From Pseudomonadota bacterium (lineage in GTDB: Bacteria > Pseudomonadota > Gammaproteobacteria > Steroidobacterales > Steroidobacteraceae), in contig JADIYJ010000006.1 of assembly GCA_016705325.1 (NCBI GenBank), positions 254,371 through 318,370 of the forward strand: a DNA stretch of 64,000 nucleotides. The letters are read 5' to 3'. The notes beneath the pieces were generated by a model. That model saw only the letters and a list, made by a program, of their open reading frames with translations. It ran no database searches and was not told the DNA's origin. Both the position numbers and the translations under genes were made by a program. This document shows, piece after piece, positions 9,216-17,917 of the stretch (the first letter of the stretch is position 1; every line of letters starts with the position of its first letter).

Positions 9216-9252
9216 ATAGCCGTTCCCTATCAATCGTCTAAAAACAATCTAT
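9216..9252 (+). promoter_or_regulatory. OxyR-like binding site upstream of ahpC
   Basis: Four tetranucleotides with the exact OxyR spacing: ATAG-N7-CTAT, a 7-base gap, then CTAA-N7-CTAT. Only the third block departs from the ATAG/CTAT consensus. The site ends 90 bases before the ahpC ATG, the position expected for peroxide-induced activation by oxidised OxyR. No oxyR gene is in the window, so the regulator is inferred. Confidence 0.72.
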
Positions 9253-9342
9253 TGGCCCTACCGGGCCGCACCCTGGAGAATGCGGGCCATCGAAGCCTTG
9301 ACCCCTTGCCGCGCCCGGCAAACCAACCTGGAGAGACACGCA

Positions 9343-9906
9343 ATGTCGCTGATCAACACCCCCGTCCCGGCATTCAAGACGCAGGCCTTCCACAACGGCA
9401 AGTTCGTCGAAGTCAGCAACGAGTCCATGCAGGGCAAGTGGTCGGTCGTGATCTTCATGCCGGCCGCCTTCACCTTCAACTGCCCGACGGAGGTCGAGGA
9501 CGCGGCGGACAACTATGCCGAGTTCCAGAAGCTCGGCGCCGAGGTCTATGTCGTCACGACCGACACGCACTTCTCGCACAAGGTGTGGCACGAGACCTCG
9601 CCGGCGGTCGGCAAGGCGAGATTCCCGCTGGTCGGCGATCCGACGCACACCCTGACGCGCGGCTTCGGCGTGCACATCGAGGAAGCGGGCCTCGCCCTGC
9701 GCGGCACGTTCGTGATCAACCCGGACGGCGTGATCAAGACCCTCGAGATCCACGACAACGCCATTGCGCGCGACGTCAAGGAAACGCTGCGCAAGCTCAA
9801 GGCCGCGCAGTACGTCGCCGCGCACCCGGGCGAAGTGTGCCCGGCCAAGTGGAACGACGGTTCGAAGACGATCAGGCCATCGCTCGACCTCGTCGGCAAA
9901 ATCTAA
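9343..9906 (+). CDS. ahpC: Alkyl hydroperoxide reductase subunit C (peroxiredoxin)
   Basis: 187 residues, full length for AhpC. The peroxidatic Cys is in FMPAAFTFNCPTEVED and the resolving Cys in HPGEVCPAKWNDG, so it is a typical 2-Cys peroxiredoxin of the AhpC/Prx1 class. It reduces hydrogen peroxide and organic hydroperoxides in the cytoplasm and is recharged by AhpF. The start is set by GGAGAG eight bases upstream. The stop overlaps the AhpF start (TAATG), so the pair is translationally coupled. An OxyR-like site lies upstream. Confidence 0.96.
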   Translation: MSLINTPVPAFKTQAFHNGKFVEVSNESMQGKWSVVIFMPAAFTFNCPTEVEDAADNYAEFQKLGAEVYVVTTDTHFSHKVWHETSPAVGKARFPLVGDPTHTLTRGFGVHIEEAGLALRGTFVINPDGVIKTLEIHDNAIARDVKETLRKLKAAQYVAAHPGEVCPAKWNDGSKTIRPSLDLVGKI

Positions 9907-11504
9907 TGCTCGACACCGACCTGAAGGAACAACTCCAGGGCTACCTCGGCCGGCTCACGCAGCCGGTCGAGATCATCGCCGCCCTCGACGACTCCGCTGC
10001 CGCCCGCGAAATGCAGGAGCTGCTGCTGCAGGTCGCCCCGCTGTCGAGCCTGATCAGCTACCGCGAGACCCGCGGCCCGGAGATCCCGGCGGGACGGCGC
10101 ACGCCCTCCTTCCGCATCACGCGCGCGGGCGTCGACATGGGTATCGACTTCGCGGGTATCCCGCTGGGCCACGAGTTCACGTCGCTCGTACTCGCGCTGC
10201 TGCAGGCCGGCGGCTACCCGCCGAAGGTCGACGCGCCCGTGATCGAGCAGGTCAAGGCGCTCAAGGGCGAGTTCAACTTCGAGATCTTCATCTCGCTGTC
10301 GTGCCACAACTGCCCCGAGGTCGTGCAGTCGCTGAACCTGCTGGCCGTGCTGAACCCCGGCGTGCGCACGACGATGATCGACGGCGCGCTGTTCCAGGCC
10401 GAGGTCGAAGCGCGGCAGATCATGGCCGTGCCGTACGTGTTCCTGAACGGCAAGGAGTTCTCGCAGGGTCGCATCAGCCTCGAGGAGATCCTCGCGAAGA
10501 TCGACTCCAGCGCCGGTGAGCGCGCGGCCGAAACCATCAGTGCCAAGGAGCCGTTCGACGTGCTCGTGGTGGGCGGTGGCCCTGCGGGCTCGTCGGCGGC
10601 CATCTACGCGGCCCGCAAGGGCATCCGCACGGGCGTGGTCGCGGACCGCTTCGGCGGCCAGACGATGGACACGCTCGGCATCGAGAACTTCATCTCGGTC
10701 AAGGCGACCGAGGGCCCGAAGCTCGCGGCGGCGCTCGAGGAGCACGTCAAGCAGTACGAGGTCGACATCATGAACCTGCAGCGCGCGGCCGCCCTGGCAC
10801 CGGCGGGCGACGATGGCCTGTTCACGGTGACGCTCGAAAGCGGCGCGCACGTGAAGAGCAGGACGGTGATCATCTCCACCGGCGCGCGCTGGCGGCAGAT
10901 GAACGTGCCGGGCGAAAATGAGTACTCCGGCAAGGGCGTGGCCTACTGCCCGCACTGCGACGGTCCGCTGTTCAAGGGCAAGCGCGTCGCCGTCATCGGT
11001 GGCGGCAATTCCGGCGTCGAAGCGGCGATCGACCTCGCGGGCATCGTCGCGCACGTCACGCTGATCGAATTCGACGGCAGGCTGCGCGCCGACGAGGTGC
11101 TGCAACGGAAGCTCCGCAGCCTGCCGAACGTGCGCGTGATCGTGTCGGCGCAGACCACCGAAGTGCACGGCGCCGACGGCAAGGTCAATGCGCTGAGCTA
11201 CAAGGATCGCAGCTCGGGCGAGATCCACCGGGTCGAACTCGAAGGCGTGTTCGTGCAGATTGGACTGCTGCCGAACACCGACTGGCTCAAGGGCACGGTG
11301 GCGCTGTCGCATCGCGGCGAGATCGAGGTCGACGCCAGGGGCCAGACGTCGCTACCGGGCGTGTTCGCGGCGGGCGACGCCACGACGGTGCCCTACAAGC
11401 AGATCATCATCGCGATGGGCGAAGGCTCGAAGGCGGCGCTCAGCGCGTTTGATCACCTGATCCGCGTGCCGGTGCCGGCGTCGGGCACAGCCGCGGTGGC
11501 GTGA
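9906..11504 (+). CDS. ahpF: Alkyl hydroperoxide reductase subunit F
   Basis: 532 residues with the full AhpF layout: an N-terminal tandem thioredoxin-like domain with the redox pair CHNC (SLSCHNCPEVVQ), an FAD-binding GGGPAGSSAAIYAARKG near residue 220, a thioredoxin-reductase-type active site CPHCDGP near residue 345, an NAD(P)H-binding GGGNSGVEAAIDLAG, and a C-terminal FAD motif AAGDATTVPYKQI. It passes electrons from NADH to AhpC. It ends 16 bases before an abnormal poly-G stretch. Confidence 0.96.
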   Translation: MLDTDLKEQLQGYLGRLTQPVEIIAALDDSAAAREMQELLLQVAPLSSLISYRETRGPEIPAGRRTPSFRITRAGVDMGIDFAGIPLGHEFTSLVLALLQAGGYPPKVDAPVIEQVKALKGEFNFEIFISLSCHNCPEVVQSLNLLAVLNPGVRTTMIDGALFQAEVEARQIMAVPYVFLNGKEFSQGRISLEEILAKIDSSAGERAAETISAKEPFDVLVVGGGPAGSSAAIYAARKGIRTGVVADRFGGQTMDTLGIENFISVKATEGPKLAAALEEHVKQYEVDIMNLQRAAALAPAGDDGLFTVTLESGAHVKSRTVIISTGARWRQMNVPGENEYSGKGVAYCPHCDGPLFKGKRVAVIGGGNSGVEAAIDLAGIVAHVTLIEFDGRLRADEVLQRKLRSLPNVRVIVSAQTTEVHGADGKVNALSYKDRSSGEIHRVELEGVFVQIGLLPNTDWLKGTVALSHRGEIEVDARGQTSLPGVFAAGDATTVPYKQIIIAMGEGSKAALSAFDHLIRVPVPASGTAAVA

Positions 11505-11520
11505 GGCCGCGCGGCCCCCC

Positions 11521-11555
11521 GGGGGGGGGGGGGGGGGGGGGGGGGCGGGGGGGGG
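11521..11555. other. Anomalous poly-G tract (25 G, C, 9 G)
   Basis: Six C residues are followed by 25 G, one C and nine more G. Such a run is very rare in chromosomal DNA and falls just between two genes. It resembles a base-calling or consensus error, although a real G-quadruplex-prone tract is possible. The true length and sequence between ahpF and the next small gene should be treated as unknown. Confidence 0.7.
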
Positions 11556-11559
11556 CCTG

Positions 11560-11664
11560 ATGAGCCTCGGCGTCATCCTGTTCATCATCGCGATGGGCTT
11601 TTACCTGTCGGGAAAGCTGAACAGGCTGATGAACCAGGAACCCGGCAAGGAAGGGTGGGAGTAG
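11560..11664 (+). CDS. 34-residue single-pass membrane protein
   Basis: Small frame starting MSLGVILFIIAMGFYLSGKL, with one hydrophobic helix and a charged tail ending PGKEGWE. The texture is that of a genuine small membrane protein, but its 5' side is damaged by the poly-G tract, so it may be the C-terminus of something longer. It converges with the cytochrome b-like gene two bases beyond its stop. Function unknown. Confidence 0.45.
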   Translation: MSLGVILFIIAMGFYLSGKLNRLMNQEPGKEGWE

Positions 11665-11666
11665 CC

Positions 11667-12185
11667 TCAGTCCCGCACGAAATCCAGCAGGTGCGACGCA
11701 ACGGCGAGCACGTGCAGCACGCCGGCTGCGATCAGGACCCGCGCAAATACGATATGCAGCATGCGCCAGGTGAGCGCGGCATCCGCGCCTTGCAGCAGCA
11801 ACCACACGACGCCTGACACGCCCGCCGCGACGAGCGCCACGAGCAGCAGCCCTTCGATCGCGCCGAAGAGCCTGCCACCCTCCGCCGCCGGCACCTTGCC
11901 ACGCACCAGTCCCGCGAGATCACGGCCGACTGCCGGGCCATTGCCCGCGGCCAGGGGGAAGTAGAGTTTCCAGCGCCCGCCGTGCACGACGACCAGGCCA
12001 TAGAGGATGCCGACGAACAGCGCGAGAACACCGAGGATCAGGTGCGCGTAGTCAAAAAAGCCGGCACTGGCCGGGACGCGACGCAGCATCGACACCCAGG
12101 GACTGGTCGTCACCAGCCACAGGGCGAGCAGCGTCACGGCGATATGCAACCGGTTGCCGGCCGCTTCGCGTTGCGCTTCGTTCAT
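11667..12185 (-). CDS. Cytochrome b561-like four-helix membrane protein
   Basis: 172 residues from the ATG at MNEAQREAAGN. Four membrane helices carry conserved-looking His residues: FDYAHLILG, VVVHGGRWK, RMLHIVFAR and VLHVLAVASHLL. These are the pattern of di-haem b-type cytochromes, so it is probably a membrane electron carrier. It starts 22 bases after hemG on the same strand, and a link to menaquinone-dependent HemG electron flow is plausible but inferred. A longer start would overlap hemG and is rejected. Confidence 0.65.
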   Translation of the reverse strand: MNEAQREAAGNRLHIAVTLLALWLVTTSPWVSMLRRVPASAGFFDYAHLILGVLALFVGILYGLVVVHGGRWKLYFPLAAGNGPAVGRDLAGLVRGKVPAAEGGRLFGAIEGLLLVALVAAGVSGVVWLLLQGADAALTWRMLHIVFARVLIAAGVLHVLAVASHLLDFVRD

Positions 12186-12207
12186 GGCTGCGACGGACTC
12201 CGCTGCA

Positions 12208-12753
12208 TCAGCCTGGTGGCTTGCCACCGGGCAGGGCCGCCACGCGTCCCGCGAACCGGCGCACCTCGTCCCACGGCGTGAACTCGACGTTGGTGTGCAG
12301 GTCGATCGGTCCACCCGTCAACCGCATGATGAAGCGGATGATGTGCCGGTCGAAGGGTCCGTAGCGCTGGTAATCGAGCACTCCGCCAAACACGGCGAGC
12401 AGCTGCGGCCGCCAGGTCGTGAGCGCCAGGAACTTCTGCATGTACGGATTGGTCTCCGGCGTGTTCTTGTGCGGCTTGCGCGCGACGAGACTTATCGAGA
12501 AAAACGCGTTGGGCTTCGAATCGAGCAGCGCACGATTCTCCTCGATGAACGCGTAGACCGCCGGATTGTGCTTGCCGTGACGGATGCTGGCGCCGATCAC
12601 GATCGCGTCGAATGTCGCGGCGTCCTGCGGGCCGTCGACCAGCGGTCGAACCTCCGCCGCGTGACCGAGCCGCACGACCTCGTCACGCATCACGCCGCTG
12701 ATCTTGAGCGTGTGACCGTACACGCCGTGATACAGAAACAGGATCTTGGCCAC
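12208..12753 (-). CDS. hemG: Menaquinone-dependent protoporphyrinogen IX dehydrogenase
   Basis: 181 residues of flavodoxin fold. The FMN phosphate loop is YHGVYGHTLKI; further HemG-specific segments are VIGASIRHGKHNPAV, SISLVARKPHKNTPETNPY and a GGVLDYQRYGPFDRHIIRFIM stretch. These line up closely with E. coli HemG from memory. It oxidises protoporphyrinogen IX to protoporphyrin IX at the inner face of the membrane, the penultimate step of haem synthesis, passing electrons to quinone. First gene of a two-gene unit with the cytochrome b561-like protein. Confidence 0.92.
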   Translation of the reverse strand: MAKILFLYHGVYGHTLKISGVMRDEVVRLGHAAEVRPLVDGPQDAATFDAIVIGASIRHGKHNPAVYAFIEENRALLDSKPNAFFSISLVARKPHKNTPETNPYMQKFLALTTWRPQLLAVFGGVLDYQRYGPFDRHIIRFIMRLTGGPIDLHTNVEFTPWDEVRRFAGRVAALPGGKPPG

Positions 12754-12918
12754 GCCACAGCTACCGGGTCAGGAGGATTGCCGGAATTTTAGCCGCCCCG
12801 GGGACCTGCCGGGGATCGGTAGTCACCCCGCCCCGGCGGCGGGAGGCTCATCCAGCGAGCCTGCCACCCGTCATCCTGCTCCCACGACGGCACCCATCCC
12901 GTCGCAAGGAGCGGATCG

Positions 12919-14295
12919 ATGACCGAATGGAACCAGCCGCAGAATGACAGCCCCCTTCCTGTCCTCCTCGCCACCCCGCGCCGCAGTGCACTGCTCGCGA
13001 GCCACGACAACACGCTCGAAGTGCTGGTGCGCATCCAGGCGCCGGACGCGCCGGCGAACCTGCCACAGCGCAATCCACTCAACCTGGCGCTGGTGATCGA
13101 CCGCTCGGGCTCGATGTCCGGCCAGCCGCTGGCAGAAGCCAGGCGCTGCGCGGAGTATGTCCTCGACGGACTGCTGCCCACGGACCGGCTCGCGCTGGTC
13201 GTGTACGACGATGAGGTCGACACGCTCGTGCCCGCCGTGCCGATTGCCGACGGCCGCGAAGTCATCCGCCGCGCCATCCGCGGGATCGCGAGCGGCGGTT
13301 CGACCAACCTGCACGGCGGCTGGCACCAGGGCGTCGTGACGTTGCTGCCGCACGTCTCGCAGCAGACCGTGTCGCGCGTCATCCTGCTCTCGGACGGCTG
13401 CGCCAACGCCGGCCTCGTCGACCCGCAGGCCATCTGGGCGCAGTGCGTCGAGTTCGCGGGCGCCGGTGTCGGGACGTCCACCTACGGCCTGGGCAGTGGC
13501 TTCAACGAAGACCTGATGATCGGCATGGCACGCTCGGGCCACGGCACCTCCTATTACGGCGAGTCGGCCGCAGACCTCATGGACCCGTTCCGCGAAGAGT
13601 TCGACCTGCTCAACGCCCTGTGCGCGCGGCGTCTGCAGCTCGAGGTCGAGCCGGCGCCCGGCGTCAAGGTGACGATGCTCAACGAGTACGCCGCTGCCTC
13701 CGAGACAGCGTGGTGGCTGCCCGACCTCGCGTACGGCGGCGAAGCCTGGGCGATCGTGCGGTTCAAGGTACCGAAGAAACTCGTGGGTACCGGCGCCGAC
13801 GACACCGTCACGCTCGGCACGATCGCGCTGCGCTACACCGGCGTCGATGGCGAACCGCGCTCGCTCCAGCCGGCGGCCTGCACCCTGCCCGTCCTGTCCG
13901 CCGCAGCGTTCGGTGCCATCAGCGAGGACGAACTGTTGCTGCGTCGTCTGGGCGAACTCGAAGCGGCAGAAATCCAGCTGCAGGCACGCCGCGCCGCCAT
14001 GAATGGTGACTGGGACACGGTGATGCGCCTGCTGCGCAAGGCTGAGAAGCTGGGCGTCGCCAACCCTTGGGTCGCGGCCGCGGTCGTCGAACTGCGCAAA
14101 CTCGCGGCGCAACGCAACGAAGCGTTGTTTTCGAAGGCCTCTGCCTATGGGTCGCGGCGCATGCAGTCGCGGCTCGCGATGCGGGACGAGAATCTCGCGG
14201 CGGACGTGGTGCCGCCGGCCGCCGCCTACCTGCGGCGCAAGCCGAACCAGGGCAAGGGTGACGACAGCACGAAGCAATCGCCGCCGCGGCGTTGA
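12919..14295 (+). CDS. VWA-domain protein
   Basis: 458 residues. A von Willebrand A domain at about residues 50-230 has an intact MIDAS motif DRSGSMSG, GGSTNLHGGW and LLSDGCANAG. After it comes a beta-rich domain and then a helical region with RLGELEAAEIQLQARRAAM. No signal peptide, so probably cytoplasmic. Role unknown; such proteins often scaffold complexes through metal-dependent binding. The start is supported by AAGGAG eight bases upstream. It stands alone. Confidence 0.82.
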   Translation: MTEWNQPQNDSPLPVLLATPRRSALLASHDNTLEVLVRIQAPDAPANLPQRNPLNLALVIDRSGSMSGQPLAEARRCAEYVLDGLLPTDRLALVVYDDEVDTLVPAVPIADGREVIRRAIRGIASGGSTNLHGGWHQGVVTLLPHVSQQTVSRVILLSDGCANAGLVDPQAIWAQCVEFAGAGVGTSTYGLGSGFNEDLMIGMARSGHGTSYYGESAADLMDPFREEFDLLNALCARRLQLEVEPAPGVKVTMLNEYAAASETAWWLPDLAYGGEAWAIVRFKVPKKLVGTGADDTVTLGTIALRYTGVDGEPRSLQPAACTLPVLSAAAFGAISEDELLLRRLGELEAAEIQLQARRAAMNGDWDTVMRLLRKAEKLGVANPWVAAAVVELRKLAAQRNEALFSKASAYGSRRMQSRLAMRDENLAADVVPPAAAYLRRKPNQGKGDDSTKQSPPRR

Positions 14296-14356
14296 TGCGT
14301 CACTGAGGGATCGGCGGCGGTGCCAGGGACGGTGCCGCTGCCGGTTTGATCCGGCA

Positions 14357-14869
14357 CTACAACTCTGCCGCCGTGCCCAGGCCACGCTCCAGCGCGTGCC
14401 GGTACACGACGAGCGCGCTGACCAGGTCCTGCGCACAGCGCGACCAGGTCGTCGTCGACCTCACGCGAACTCGGGATCGATGCACCGACGAGACACAAGT
14501 GCGTGCCCTTGCGCACGTCGCGACCCTGCAGGATGGCCGTGGGCGAGCCAGTCACGGTGCAGATCACGTCTGCATCCGCGGCAGCGGCGACGACTGTCGC
14601 TGCGACTTCCACATGGGCGCAACCGGCGCCGAGCGCGTATTCCGCACACTCACGCGCGGCGTCCGGATTGCGTCCCCACACGATCACCCGTTCGAACGGG
14701 TGCACGGTCTGGAACGCATCGATGTGCGAGCGTGCCGTCGCCCGCCGGTAGCGGCATGAATTGCCGCAGCGGCATCAACACGTTGCCGGCGCTGCCCCCC
14801 CTGCATCGCCTGTCGCACCGCGGTAACGCACTCCCCGTAAGGCAGCGGTTCGAGCGGCGGCTGTCGCAT
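14357..14869 (-). pseudogene. Ornithine cyclodeaminase/mu-crystallin homologue, deleted and frameshifted
   Basis: Pieces in family order but in different frames: PLPYGECVTAVRQAMQGG, then (after a G7 run that shifts the frame by one) SAGNVLMPLRQFMPLPAGDG, then HPFERVIVWGRNPDAA through ADADVICTVTGSPTAIL and GTHLCLVGASIPSSREVDDD, then DLVSALVVYRHALERGLG to a stop. Two internal stretches of the normal enzyme are missing, near 14745 and near 14430. The normal protein is an NAD-dependent lyase or imine reductase. Overlapping motif bases at each junction suggest deletion at short repeats. Confidence 0.8.
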
Positions 14870-14903
14870 GCGCAAAGCCTGGCGCACCGGTTCGACCGCA
14901 CAA

Positions 14904-14928
14904 AGCAAAACGGCCCCCGAAGGGGCCG
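14904..14928 (-). terminator. Rho-independent terminator of the RRM gene
   Basis: On the minus strand, GGCCCC, a TTCG loop and GGGGCC, closed by one more C-G pair, followed by GTTTTG. It sits 66 bases after the stop of the RRM protein gene, as expected for its transcript end. The T-run is short. Confidence 0.65.
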
Positions 14929-14994
14929 CCTGCTGCTTCCTCTTTCCAGTCGGCTGCGGTAAAGCCGCCGACCAGTCCGGATCAGCCTGAACGC

Positions 14995-15261
14995 TTACCA
15001 GCGGCGGGGACGCTCGGTCTTCGCCTGGGCTTCGTTCACCTTCAGGGCGCGGCCGCCCATCTGGAAGCCGTTTAGCGTCTGGATCGCCTTGGCGGCCTCG
15101 GAGTTCGAGGTCATTTCGACGAAGCCGAAGCCACGGGGCTGGCCCGTGTCACGGTCGTTGATCAGGGCCACCGAGTCGACAGTGCCGTGGGCCGAGAACA
15201 GCTCACGCACGGCGTCTTCGGTGGCGGAAAAAGGGAGGTTACCGACGTAGATCTTGGACAT
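14995..15261 (-). CDS. Single-RRM RNA-binding protein
   Basis: 88 residues, one RNA-recognition motif and a short basic tail. RNP-2 is IYVGNL and RNP-1 is RGFGFVEM, with aromatic RNA-contact residues present. Bacterial single-RRM proteins of this type are often cold-induced and bind RNA in the cytoplasm, possibly as chaperones. The untranslated region upstream is long and can fold into hairpins, which would fit post-transcriptional control. A terminator follows the gene. Confidence 0.9.
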   Translation of the reverse strand: MSKIYVGNLPFSATEDAVRELFSAHGTVDSVALINDRDTGQPRGFGFVEMTSNSEAAKAIQTLNGFQMGGRALKVNEAQAKTERPRRW

Positions 15262-15670
15262 TTAAATACTCACTGACAAAAAGTCCGTTCGGCCGTGCCC
15301 ATCGAAACGACGGGCTGGAGCGGCCTGGGGACCGGGAAACGCAAGGCATGAGGCAGCGCGGCTGGAAGAGCTCCCGCTTTCGAGGCGGGGCGATCGCAGT
15401 CGCGTGGCAACGGTGCCACGTGGATCGGAAACTCTTCGGCTAAGCGCTGGGACTTGAACTGCGCGAAAATTTCGCGAGAACCACCCAAACAGAAAGTAGA
15501 AGGGAGACTACCCGCGGCGGACTATACGCGCTTTTCCCCCGCCGGGTCCGTTTATTTCCAGACGCGGGTCACGGGCTTGCTGTATCGTGCGTGCGCCGCG
15601 CCCTGCTTGAGCCTTCCGCCTCTCAGTGTCCTCGGCATTACCCGCCGTACCGGCACGCCCAGGTGAATGA
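15262..15670. other. Non-coding interval between RRM gene and infA
   Basis: No convincing gene. It must hold the promoters of the divergent RRM gene and infA. A perfect hairpin CGTGGCA-ACGG-TGCCACG (15403-15420) and a weaker CCCGC/GCGGG pair just before it lie about 140 bases upstream of the RRM start and would be in its leader RNA if transcription begins upstream. Confidence 0.5.
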
Positions 15671-15940
15671 ATGGCCAAGGAAGAACTCATCGACATGCAG
15701 GGCACCGTCAACCAGGTGCTGCCCGACACGCGATTCCTCGTGACGCTGGAAAACGGCCACGAAATCACGGCGTACCTCTCCGGCAAGATGCGCAAGCACC
15801 GCATCCGCATCCTGGCCGGCGACAAGGTGACACTGGAAATGTCGCCGTACGACCTGACCAAGGGTCGCATCAACTTCCGTGAAAAGGACGTCCGCGCGCC
15901 TTCGACCGGCGCCCGCCCGAACTTCGCCCGCCGCCGTTAA
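15671..15940 (+). CDS. infA: Translation initiation factor IF-1
   Basis: 89 residues with the S1-like OB fold of IF-1: GTVNQVLPDTRFLVTLENGH, AYLSGKMRKHRIRILAGDKV and SPYDLTKGRINFR are the hallmark segments. It binds the ribosomal A site during initiation. It carries a 16-residue basic extension (APSTGARPNFARRR) beyond the usual end. Its TAA shares the palindrome TTAA with the stop codon of the convergent gene. Confidence 0.96.
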   Translation: MAKEELIDMQGTVNQVLPDTRFLVTLENGHEITAYLSGKMRKHRIRILAGDKVTLEMSPYDLTKGRINFREKDVRAPSTGARPNFARRR

Positions 15941-16371
15941 GGTTTCCGGCTGAACAGACGATCCAGCAGGCCAGGCCTGGTTCGAGACGTCGTTCCTGTC
16001 TTCGCCGCCGGGCGCTTCGTGGACACATTCGACGACCGCACCGGAAACGTCCGTACCGTCCCCATGGGGATCCGGTCTGGCGCCTGGCCCGCGTCGAGCG
16101 GCACCGCCCGCTGCGGCACCGGCATCACCGGCGGTTTCTGCACGATGGCCGTCGCCTCCAGGCTGAGGGGTGGCACCAGCTTCCGCACCAGCGTCGTGCT
16201 GGCGTCACGCACGTAGCGATGATCGGTGGTGCGCATCTCCCACACCGCATTGCCACGCGCGTCGAACCCCACCCGCCCCGAGGTGGGGTGAGCAGGCTTG
16301 CCCTGGTCGCCGTGCGAGGTCCGCAAGGTCGGCGTCAGGTGGGTGGGTGCGGCGTCTTTGCGCTGGGACAT
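15937..16371 (-). CDS. Hypothetical protein, 144 aa, basic and Pro/Thr-rich
   Basis: No recognised domain. A compact conserved-looking patch GRVGFDARGNAVWEMR lies near residue 35, and the C-terminus LLDRLFSRKP resembles a short amphipathic anchor. No signal peptide or membrane helix. Mostly disordered by composition. It converges on infA with overlapping stop codons. Confidence 0.6.
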   Translation of the reverse strand: MSQRKDAAPTHLTPTLRTSHGDQGKPAHPTSGRVGFDARGNAVWEMRTTDHRYVRDASTTLVRKLVPPLSLEATAIVQKPPVMPVPQRAVPLDAGQAPDRIPMGTVRTFPVRSSNVSTKRPAAKTGTTSRTRPGLLDRLFSRKP

Positions 16372-16573
16372 GGCTGAGAGATTGCAGCGGCTGGATGGTT
16401 GGCCACTAATCTACGCCGGTTCGCCCCTCCCGACCGGCTTCTGTTAAGCGCGCGACGCGGATTCCGTGACCCGGATCACGCCCGGCCAGTCGCGAACCCC
16501 TGTTGCCACTCCCCGATGCGCGCGGTAACGTCGGTCGCATTTCCCGACCCTGTCATTCATCGAAGAGTGAGCC

Positions 16574-16867
16574 ATGACCATCACGAGCCTGCGCCCGCCG
16601 TTCTGCTTCCCGCTCGGTCTTCTCGCCCTGGCGAGCTGGCCAGGCCTCGCCGCTGCCGACGTCGTCACCGGCACCGTCACGCCGGCCACTGCCAAGGCCG
16701 TCGTCGTCGACGCCTCCGGCAAGACCGTCGCCGAACTGAAGCCCGGCGCCTACCAGCTGCAGCTGGCGCCCGGACGCTACAAGGCCCGCTGCCTGGCACC
16801 CGCCCAGCGCGAGCAGGAGTTTCTGAGCCTCTCCGAACCCGTCACCGTCAACGTCGATTGCAGCTGA
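16574..16867 (+). CDS. Hypothetical exported protein, 97 aa
   Basis: An N-terminal signal peptide (to about residue 28, cleaved after GLAAA) is followed by a small beta-rich domain: GTVTPATAKAVVVDASGKTV, then LKPGAYQLQLAPGRYKARC. It has two Cys that could pair. No family recognised. It precedes the 344-aa gene by 13 bases and may be co-transcribed with it and ppc. Confidence 0.6.
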   Translation: MTITSLRPPFCFPLGLLALASWPGLAAADVVTGTVTPATAKAVVVDASGKTVAELKPGAYQLQLAPGRYKARCLAPAQREQEFLSLSEPVTVNVDCS

Positions 16868-16880
16868 CCGGCGCCCGTTC

Positions 16881-17915
16881 GTGACGCACGAAGCCGACAA
16901 GCCGCCGCGCCGCGACTGGCGCGAGAACGCCAGGTTCGCGGCCAACATCGTCAACTCGCTCGCGATTCCGCTGCTGACGGTCGCGGCCACCATCGTCGGC
17001 CTGTACGCGACCAACACGCTCAAGGAGCGCGAGATCGCGATCGCCAACAAGAACAACTCGCAGTCGCTGCGCAACCAGCGTGAAGAGTCCGAAACGAACC
17101 TGCGCTCGGCGATGTTTCGCGAACTGGTCGGGCCGCTGCTGCAGAGCGAGACCGAACAGATGAAAGCCGGCGCGGACATGGACCTGCCGCGCGCGCAGCG
17201 CCTGGCGCTGCTGGCCGAGTTGCTCGCGCTCAATTTCCACGAGCATTTCGAGCTCGGCCCGCTGCTGCGCTACGTCGATACCCTGCCGGGCCAGACCGAA
17301 GAGGCGCGCGCACGCCTGCGCAGCACCTCGCGGCGCGTGATCTCGCGGCAACTCGCGCCGCTGCTGTCGTCGGCCGTCGGGCAGGAGGGACGCAACCCGT
17401 CGTTTCTCGAGATCTCGCTGAACTCCGACGGCACCGAGGCCGCCGACAAGCTGCTGTCGTGTGCCGTGCCCGGCACCGCGGACGCGGCGCGCACGTCGTT
17501 GACGCTGAACTGCTCGAGCACCGCGCAGGGCTCGCCCCTGCGCATCGCCTCGCCCGATGGCCTGGACAACCTGCAGGTCAACATCCGCGCGGTCAGCTGG
17601 GCTGCGCAGACGGTCGGTGTCTATGCCGTGCTGCTCGGGGCCAACGGTGAAACCCAGGCGCACACGCCGCCGATCGAGTTCACGCTGTCGCCCTACTCGT
17701 TCCCGTTCTCGGACAACACGCTGCTGCCGAGCGGCAACCGGTTCGGCATCTACCTGACGCGCATCGACGACATCCCGGGCATCGCGCGCATCATGCGGCT
17801 GTCGTTCGTCTGGTTCCCCAAGGACTTCGTGCCGCCGCGCGAACGGCCGTTCGACCTCGACGTGCACGAGCTGGTGCCTGACGTTACGAACCCGGCGCGG
17901 AAGGACAACTCCTAG
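16881..17915 (+). CDS. Hypothetical membrane-anchored protein, 344 aa
   Basis: GTG start. One membrane helix at about residues 22-44 (IVNSLAIPLLTVAATIVGLY) follows an N-terminal charged segment. The rest is a soluble domain with an early coiled-coil-like stretch (LKEREIAIANKNNSQSLRNQ) and a beta-rich C-terminal half. No family recognised. It lies between the small exported protein and ppc, 2 bases before the ppc start, so it is probably in one operon. Confidence 0.65.
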   Translation: MTHEADKPPRRDWRENARFAANIVNSLAIPLLTVAATIVGLYATNTLKEREIAIANKNNSQSLRNQREESETNLRSAMFRELVGPLLQSETEQMKAGADMDLPRAQRLALLAELLALNFHEHFELGPLLRYVDTLPGQTEEARARLRSTSRRVISRQLAPLLSSAVGQEGRNPSFLEISLNSDGTEAADKLLSCAVPGTADAARTSLTLNCSSTAQGSPLRIASPDGLDNLQVNIRAVSWAAQTVGVYAVLLGANGETQAHTPPIEFTLSPYSFPFSDNTLLPSGNRFGIYLTRIDDIPGIARIMRLSFVWFPKDFVPPRERPFDLDVHELVPDVTNPARKDNS

Positions 17916-17917
17916 CC

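Noticed and set aside
11521..11555. Functional G-quadruplex regulator
   Set aside because: Run length and composition, and similar runs replacing ordinary sequence at 39,480, make sequence error more likely; not claimed as biology.
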